From assembly GCF_000285835.1 (NCBI RefSeq), contig NZ_HE978601.1, positions 124,001 to 188,000 of the forward strand: a stretch of DNA of 64,000 nt, in the 5' to 3' direction. This stretch comes from Brevibacterium senegalense (GTDB taxonomy: Bacteria > Actinomycetota > Actinomycetes > Actinomycetales > Brevibacteriaceae). Positions 59,344 through 64,000 of this stretch are shown in pieces. The notes under the pieces were generated by a model that worked only from the letters and a program-made list of their open reading frames with translations, searched no databases and had not been told where the DNA came from. Numbering within the stretch: position 1 is the first letter of the stretch; each line of letters begins with the position of its first letter. The translations under genes were made by a program, and so were the position numbers.

Positions 59344-62300
59344 TCAGACGACGCGGCCGAAGACCGGGAAGACGACCTTCTTCTCGAGGTCGACCGCCCC
59401 AGCGGCCTTGAACAGGACGATGTCCGCCGGTGTGATCACCGCGTGCAGGTCCGCGGCCAGCTCATCGAACCTCTCGTAGTGCCGCACTTCGACCCCATGC
59501 TCATGGAGTCGCTGGGCTGCCAGCAACATGCCGGGGCCGGAGCAGACCACGAGGTCGACGGGGTAGCGCGCCAGCAAGTCGCCCACCGCGCGATGGTTCT
59601 CGTCGAACCGGTCACCCTGCTCACCCATGTCACCCAGCACGGCGATGCGCCGGCCGTCCGGTTCGATCGGGATCTCGCAGAGGGTCTCGACCCCGGACTC
59701 CAACGAGATCGGATTCGAATTGTAGGCATCGACGAGCAACGAATAACCGCCGACCTCGACGAAGTTCTGGCGAGTCGAGGATGCACGATGACGCGAGAGT
59801 CCCGCGACTATCGTCGGAGCGGGGATGCCGGCCTCTCGGCCTGCAGCGAAGGCACCCAGCGCGTTGCTGACGTTGTGCATACCGCGGCTGTTGATGACCA
59901 CCGTGTGCACCCCGTCCGGACCGACGATCTCGAACTCGAGGGCGTCTCCCACCCGTCGGATGTCCCGCGCCAGGTAGTCGACGTCCCGGTCCTCTGTGCT
60001 GTACCGGACCGTGCGGACGTCCGGCCGCTGTGCGCGCAGATGCGGATTGTCGTCGTTAAGGATGAGCACGCCGCCGGTCCTCATTCCGTCGATGATCTGC
60101 ATCTTGCCCTCGATGATCGCTTCGAAAGTTCCCATCTGTTCGAGGTGTGCCTCACCAATGCTGGTGATGATGCAGATGTCCGGCTGGATCATCGTCGAAA
60201 GATTCTTTGCGGCGTCCGGTGAACCTCCGTGCGCCTCCTGCACGTACGCCTCATCCTCCGGCGCGAGCTTCTGTACGACGAGCCCCGCCGTGCGCTTCGT
60301 ATTGAAATTGCCTTGTACGTTGAGAGTCCGGAAATGCCGGCCGAAGACCTCGCTAAGCATCTCCTTCGTGGTGGTCTTCCCCGCAGTACCTGTGACCGCG
60401 ACGGTGACCGGAGAATAACGCTCTCGGATCGCGACCATCATGGCGTTGAGTGCGTTCCAGGGGTCGTCGACGACAAGAGTCGGGAGCTCGGCGTGAGGTT
60501 CGAGTGCGACCGCCATGAGCGCGCCCGCCGCCACGGCTTCGTCCATCGCGATCTCGTCAAAATTTCGGTTCTCAGCAGTCCGACTCGCGAGGACCGCGAC
60601 GCAGCCCGGAGCCAGATCCTCACGTCTGACGACGATGCTGTGAACCGGTTCGTCCATGGAGCCACCCAGCCGGACGACATCCTCCGCACTGAAGCCGACG
60701 CCCAGAGCCCGGGCGATCTCCGCCGGAGAGATCTGCGGCCTCATGTGAGTATTGATCTTGACACGTCGCGACGGATCCAGGCTTATCCCGTCACCCAGAC
60801 GATTGGCCACCTGTTGCGGGCCGTTGCCGAACGGAGCCGGGTCAAACTCACTGATGTAGAACTCGTGCGCCGGGACGACTGGTCCTCTGGCACCGCGGAA
60901 TGCGTGGAAGCGCTGGAGCGGGATGTAGGAGTCGTCCACAATAACGCCACCGTCCGCCCCCGGCCGCACGACGATCCGCAGCAAAGCCGAGGCCGTTTCC
61001 TCGCCTGTGCCGGAACCAGCGATGAGCGTGCCCAGACCAGTGGCGATCGGTACCGTGCGACCGTCCGACGTCTGATGTCGAACGTATCGCGACACGACAT
61101 TCGGAAGTGTGCAGACGACATAGTCCACGCCGTACTCGGCCATGGCCTCCGCAGCCGCGAGTCGATCCGCACGTGTGAGCTGAGTGCCGGCGGCCCTGCA
61201 GTCGAGATAGCTGAGGACGAACTGGGCACCAGTCTCACGAGCTTCCCGGATCGACGCCCGCACACGATCCTCATCCATCACGTTGAGAAGCCGATCAGCG
61301 CCCTCACCCGTGATGACCTCGCGGATCCTGTACTCGTTGACCGTGTGCGATAGAACCGCGATCCGGAGACCATTCACGTCGAAGAGCGGGGTCTTCGCGC
61401 GTCCTAGTCCGCTGGGTACGACACCTCGCTCACGCACTGCGCGCTCCGTCGACGCGATGCCGCGTACGCCGCCGTCAAGGTTGTACGGGTGTGCGAGCGC
61501 AAGGCAGTCGAATCCCGCGTACTTCAACGCATCGACGTACTCCGACCTCGCATTCGCGTAATGCCTGCCCGCGTACACCTTGGGCATGGACGACAGGGTA
61601 GGAAATTCGTCTACAACCATGACGCCTAGACTGCCGACCGCCAAGTCCGCAGAGTCCAAGACCCCGCGGAGGTGACGGAAATGGGTTCGGAACTCGTATA
61701 CGTCACCGGCGTGGGCGTTCCGCTCCAGAGTCCGGTCATACGTCAACGAACCTCCGCACATGATCACGGCCTCGCGACGTGCAGTGTCCTGAACTCGCCT
61801 CCAGACCTGGCTCGCTTCGTCGTACTCGAAGTCAGACTCATCAAGGGATCGACGCTCGGTTTGCACGGCGAACGGTGGCTCGTTCACGGAGTACGCACCT
61901 ACGAGATCCTCGTCGTCAGCGCATGGAGCCTTGTCAGTGCCCCGACCGATGGCGTGGCCACCGGGCCGTTCCAGTCGCAGATACTGCCGGCCCATCGTCG
62001 TCTCGATCCGACGAATGTCGCTCTCGGCCTGGACTGGGCTGTAGTCGTACGCTCCGTCCAACAGCGCCGAGCAGGGCACCACGCGCGCATACTCTCGGAA
62101 TCGCTCGCTCGTCACGATCCGGCAGGGGGTGTACCCGTCAGCCGCGACGACAACTCGCCCCGCATCATTGCGCGTCAGGGTAAGGGAAGCGATGAACGTA
62201 TCGTCGGTGTAGGGCTTGTACTGATTGATGTCCGAGAGGAAGTTGCCGCCGGAATACACAACCGGCACGCGTCGACCGTCCCGCGATCGCAAGACACTGT

Positions 62301-64000
62301 AGGGTTGCGGGCAATGCGAATGGGAGCCGAAGATATAGTCCGCTCCCGCATCGGCAACTGTTTGGGCGAAGTCCGCCTGGCGCTTCGTGACGCGATCTGT
62401 GTACTCACGGCCCCAGTGACAGTACGCAAGGACGAACTCGGCTCCCGCCGCTCGCGCGGCGGCGATGTCTGCTTCAACTCGTTGTGCGGACAGCCCGTTT
62501 GCAAACGTTGCGAGCGCCTCATCCGTGAAGTTGGCTTGCTTCATCTTCTGCCGCGCAGGGTCGAGGTGCGCGACGATGCCGATCCGCATGCCCCTGATGT
62601 CGAACAGCAGATGTCTGGGTTCATCCTCGTGGAGTTGCATGCCGCCGTGGACGAGCTGCGCCTCGTGCATCGCCGCGATTGTCTCGACCACACCCTTCGC
62701 CCCTGTGTCGTACATGTGGTTCTGCGCGTTCATGACGACATCGAAACCCGCATTGCGGACTGCAGAGAGAAATGCCGGAGGAGCATTCAGATACGGTCGG
62801 TCCTCGATGTAGCGGGACTCCTGCATGAACGGGTAGGACGACGCAACCATCGCCTCGAGGTTTCCGATCGACAGGTCCGCTGGCCGCAAGAGCTCCTTGA
62901 TGTCATCAAAGGCACCCTCGAAACTGAACTCTCCGTCGCGAAAGGACGCCTGCTGCTGGTAGTAGCTGCACATGAGGTCGCCGACCATCGTGATGGTGAC
63001 GTCCCCGGGCCCCAGCTCATCCCGGTGCCGATACACCGCACCGTCTCGGACGAGGCGGCTGGTGGCTGCAGGTGGGACCAGCGCTGAATTGTCGACACGG
63101 ACGGTCTCGTGTGTGGCCGGACGGACCTCGGACCGTGAGAGGAAGTTTTCCAGTTCTGCCGGCGATGCAAGTAGGTCCTCCACGGTCATACCGTCGGTGA
63201 CACCGAAGGCGGATGAAATCGCTGGACCAGTGGCCTCCAACGACTCGACCGGCACGCTGTTCTCGCGCGCATATGCAACCGCTGCACTCCCGTCGACTCC
63301 CACGACGGTCGTCGACCGTTCGAACACCTCGGCGCCCAGCAATCGTGCACTCTCCGGCACCCGCAACCTGGCGAGGGAGCTGCATCTTGCGAATGCTCGA
63401 TCGCCGATCGCGGTCATACGTGAATGCAGCCACACGGAGCTCAGTCCCTCACATCCCTCGAACACCGATGTGGGGAGCTCAGTGACCTGGAACGGGATGA
63501 CGATACTGCGCAATGATGCGCAGTCTCGGAAGGCTTCCGCCCCCACATACTCCAACTCTGTGGGAAGCGCCTCCTCGACGAAATCTCGATCCATACGGAC
63601 GACTGCGCTGATGCCGCGGTTGACAAAGTGCGGGAGCCGCGACAGAGAGGAGCATCCCGCGAATGCGCGTCGACCGACCCTGGTCAGGTTCGGGGAGAGC
63701 CACACAGTGTGGAGTCCGGAGCAGCCGTCGAAGGACTGGGCGTTGACGACAGTGAGGCTAGGTGGCAGTTCGATCTCAGTGAGACCGGTGCAGTCGGCGA
63801 ATGCACCTCTGCCAAGGGTGGTGAGGGACTCAGGGAGGACCACTGCCGTCAAATCCGTACGTCCGCGGAAGGCGTCCTTCCCGACGACCGTAACCGGGAC
63901 GCCGTCGACCTCGGACGGAATCTCGAACTGCGTGATGTCCGCGGTCCCGCGTACGACCTTGAGCCCGGATTCGACCCGGCGGTACGTGATCCCGTCCCGC
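59344..64000 (-). CDS. LRR(BspA)-CapA-degenerate CapA-MurF-like fusion protein (5' end outside window)
   Basis: At least 1550 residues; the frame is open through 64000, so the start is outside. The order below counts from the first in-frame TTG at 63852. BspA-like leucine-rich repeats cover residues 1-200 (AFADCTGLTEIELPPSL style). A complete CapA/PgsA phosphoesterase domain is at 285-600 with VGDLMCSY, GNLEAMV, NAQNHMYDTG, YCHWGREY, GSHSHCPQP and YSGGNFLS. A second CapA-like domain at 693-985 has lost all these ligands. A MurF-type ligase is at 1028-1502 with TGTAGKTTTKEML, QGNFNTKRTAG, SIGEAHLEQMGTFEAI and LVDAYNSNPISLESGVE. No membrane segment is seen in this part. It probably ligates an amino acid or peptide to a carboxylate with ATP. 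The gene has lower G+C than the rest of the window. Confidence 0.85.
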   Translation of the reverse strand, partial: RDGITYRRVESGLKVVRGTADITQFEIPSEVDGVPVTVVGKDAFRGRTDLTAVVLPESLTTLGRGAFADCTGLTEIELPPSLTVVNAQSFDGCSGLHTVWLSPNLTRVGRRAFAGCSSLSRLPHFVNRGISAVVRMDRDFVEEALPTELEYVGAEAFRDCASLRSIVIPFQVTELPTSVFEGCEGLSSVWLHSRMTAIGDRAFARCSSLARLRVPESARLLGAEVFERSTTVVGVDGSAAVAYARENSVPVESLEATGPAISSAFGVTDGMTVEDLLASPAELENFLSRSEVRPATHETVRVDNSALVPPAATSRLVRDGAVYRHRDELGPGDVTITMVGDLMCSYYQQQASFRDGEFSFEGAFDDIKELLRPADLSIGNLEAMVASSYPFMQESRYIEDRPYLNAPPAFLSAVRNAGFDVVMNAQNHMYDTGAKGVVETIAAMHEAQLVHGGMQLHEDEPRHLLFDIRGMRIGIVAHLDPARQKMKQANFTDEALATFANGLSAQRVEADIAAARAAGAEFVLAYCHWGREYTDRVTKRQADFAQTVADAGADYIFGSHSHCPQPYSVLRSRDGRRVPVVYSGGNFLSDINQYKPYTDDTFIASLTLTRNDAGRVVVAADGYTPCRIVTSERFREYARVVPCSALLDGAYDYSPVQAESDIRRIETTMGRQYLRLERPGGHAIGRGTDKAPCADDEDLVGAYSVNEPPFAVQTERRSLDESDFEYDEASQVWRRVQDTARREAVIMCGGSLTYDRTLERNAHAGDVYEFRTHFRHLRGVLDSADLAVGSLGVMVVDEFPTLSSMPKVYAGRHYANARSEYVDALKYAGFDCLALAHPYNLDGGVRGIASTERAVRERGVVPSGLGRAKTPLFDVNGLRIAVLSHTVNEYRIREVITGEGADRLLNVMDEDRVRASIREARETGAQFVLSYLDCRAAGTQLTRADRLAAAEAMAEYGVDYVVCTLPNVVSRYVRHQTSDGRTVPIATGLGTLIAGSGTGEETASALLRIVVRPGADGGVIVDDSYIPLQRFHAFRGARGPVVPAHEFYISEFDPAPFGNGPQQVANRLGDGISLDPSRRVKINTHMRPQISPAEIARALGVGFSAEDVVRLGGSMDEPVHSIVVRREDLAPGCVAVLASRTAENRNFDEIAMDEAVAAGALMAVALEPHAELPTLVVDDPWNALNAMMVAIRERYSPVTVAVTGTAGKTTTKEMLSEVFGRHFRTLNVQGNFNTKRTAGLVVQKLAPEDEAYVQEAHGGSPDAAKNLSTMIQPDICIITSIGEAHLEQMGTFEAIIEGKMQIIDGMRTGGVLILNDDNPHLRAQRPDVRTVRYSTEDRDVDYLARDIRRVGDALEFEIVGPDGVHTVVINSRGMHNVSNALGAFAAGREAGIPAPTIVAGLSRHRASSTRQNFVEVGGYSLLVDAYNSNPISLESGVETLCEIPIEPDGRRIAVLGDMGEQGDRFDENHRAVGDLLARYPVDLVVCSGPGMLLAAQRLHEHGVEVRHYERFDELAADLHAVITPADIVLFKAAGAVDLEKKVVFPVFGRVV

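Overview
The window is a chromosomal stretch of a high-G+C Gram-positive actinobacterium, most likely a member of the Micrococcales. The grounds are the G+C-rich, tightly packed genes with many ATGA/GTGA stop-start overlaps, the mycoredoxin, the actinobacterial GuaB3, the pmt / rsmI-metG-tatD-rpf block known from mycobacteria, and CIRCE, HAIR and BioQ-type operators. The genus cannot be fixed from the sequence alone. No rRNA, tRNA or CRISPR array was recognised.

Region by region: 1-5.7 kb carries two paralogous phosphatase-like multi-membrane-span proteins and a sortase-anchored (LPRTG) 5'-nucleotidase. 5.8-10.6 kb holds truA, a LemA-like protein, an MgtA-like mannosyltransferase, an MmcQ/YjbR protein and lldD. 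10.7-12.8 kb is a bioYMN biotin ECF transporter behind two BioQ-type operators. 13-19.4 kb has guaA, a GntR/YtrA regulator, a SulP transporter, a DUF3817 protein, SURF1, guaB3 and mycoredoxin. 19.6-22.3 kb is thiM-thiE-thiD behind a TPP riboswitch. 22.4-31.4 kb holds metabolic and small regulatory genes, among them tesB, a MobA-like protein, an MFS permease, guaB, a lytic transglycosylase, a three-gene small-membrane-protein/XRE/CPBP operon with a palindromic promoter, and an RluA-type pseudouridine synthase. 31.4-36.7 kb is a heat-shock block: a ClpC-type unfoldase under a HAIR site and groES-groEL under CIRCE. 36.8-45.4 kb has two overlapping rpf-like genes, tatD, metG, rsmI, a DUF4190 protein and pmt.

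45.5-52.3 kb is a tightly coupled cell-surface glycan operon. It encodes a CMP-nonulosonate cytidylyltransferase fused to a HAD phosphatase, a nonulosonate synthase lacking the usual SAF domain, a family 2 glycosyltransferase and three further putative glycosyltransferases, two of which carry bacterial sialyltransferase-type motifs. No UDP-GlcNAc 2-epimerase is present, so a Kdn-type (teichulosonic-acid-like) polymer is a plausible product.

The last 10 kb is the most unusual part. It holds a tandem ATP-grasp protein, and convergent to it an operon made of a giant LRR(BspA)-CapA-degenerate CapA-MurF-like fusion, running off the window, followed by an ATP-grasp/acylphosphatase gene. That second gene is broken by a stop codon, an ISL3 insertion with a perfect 8-bp target duplication, and a deletion/frameshift zone. 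The combination of ATP-grasp, Mur ligase and CapA modules recalls both cyanophycin synthetase and the poly-gamma-glutamate PgsB/PgsA pair, and suggests an uncharacterised amino-acid polymer or peptide-modification pathway at the cell envelope. This gene also has visibly lower G+C than the rest of the window.
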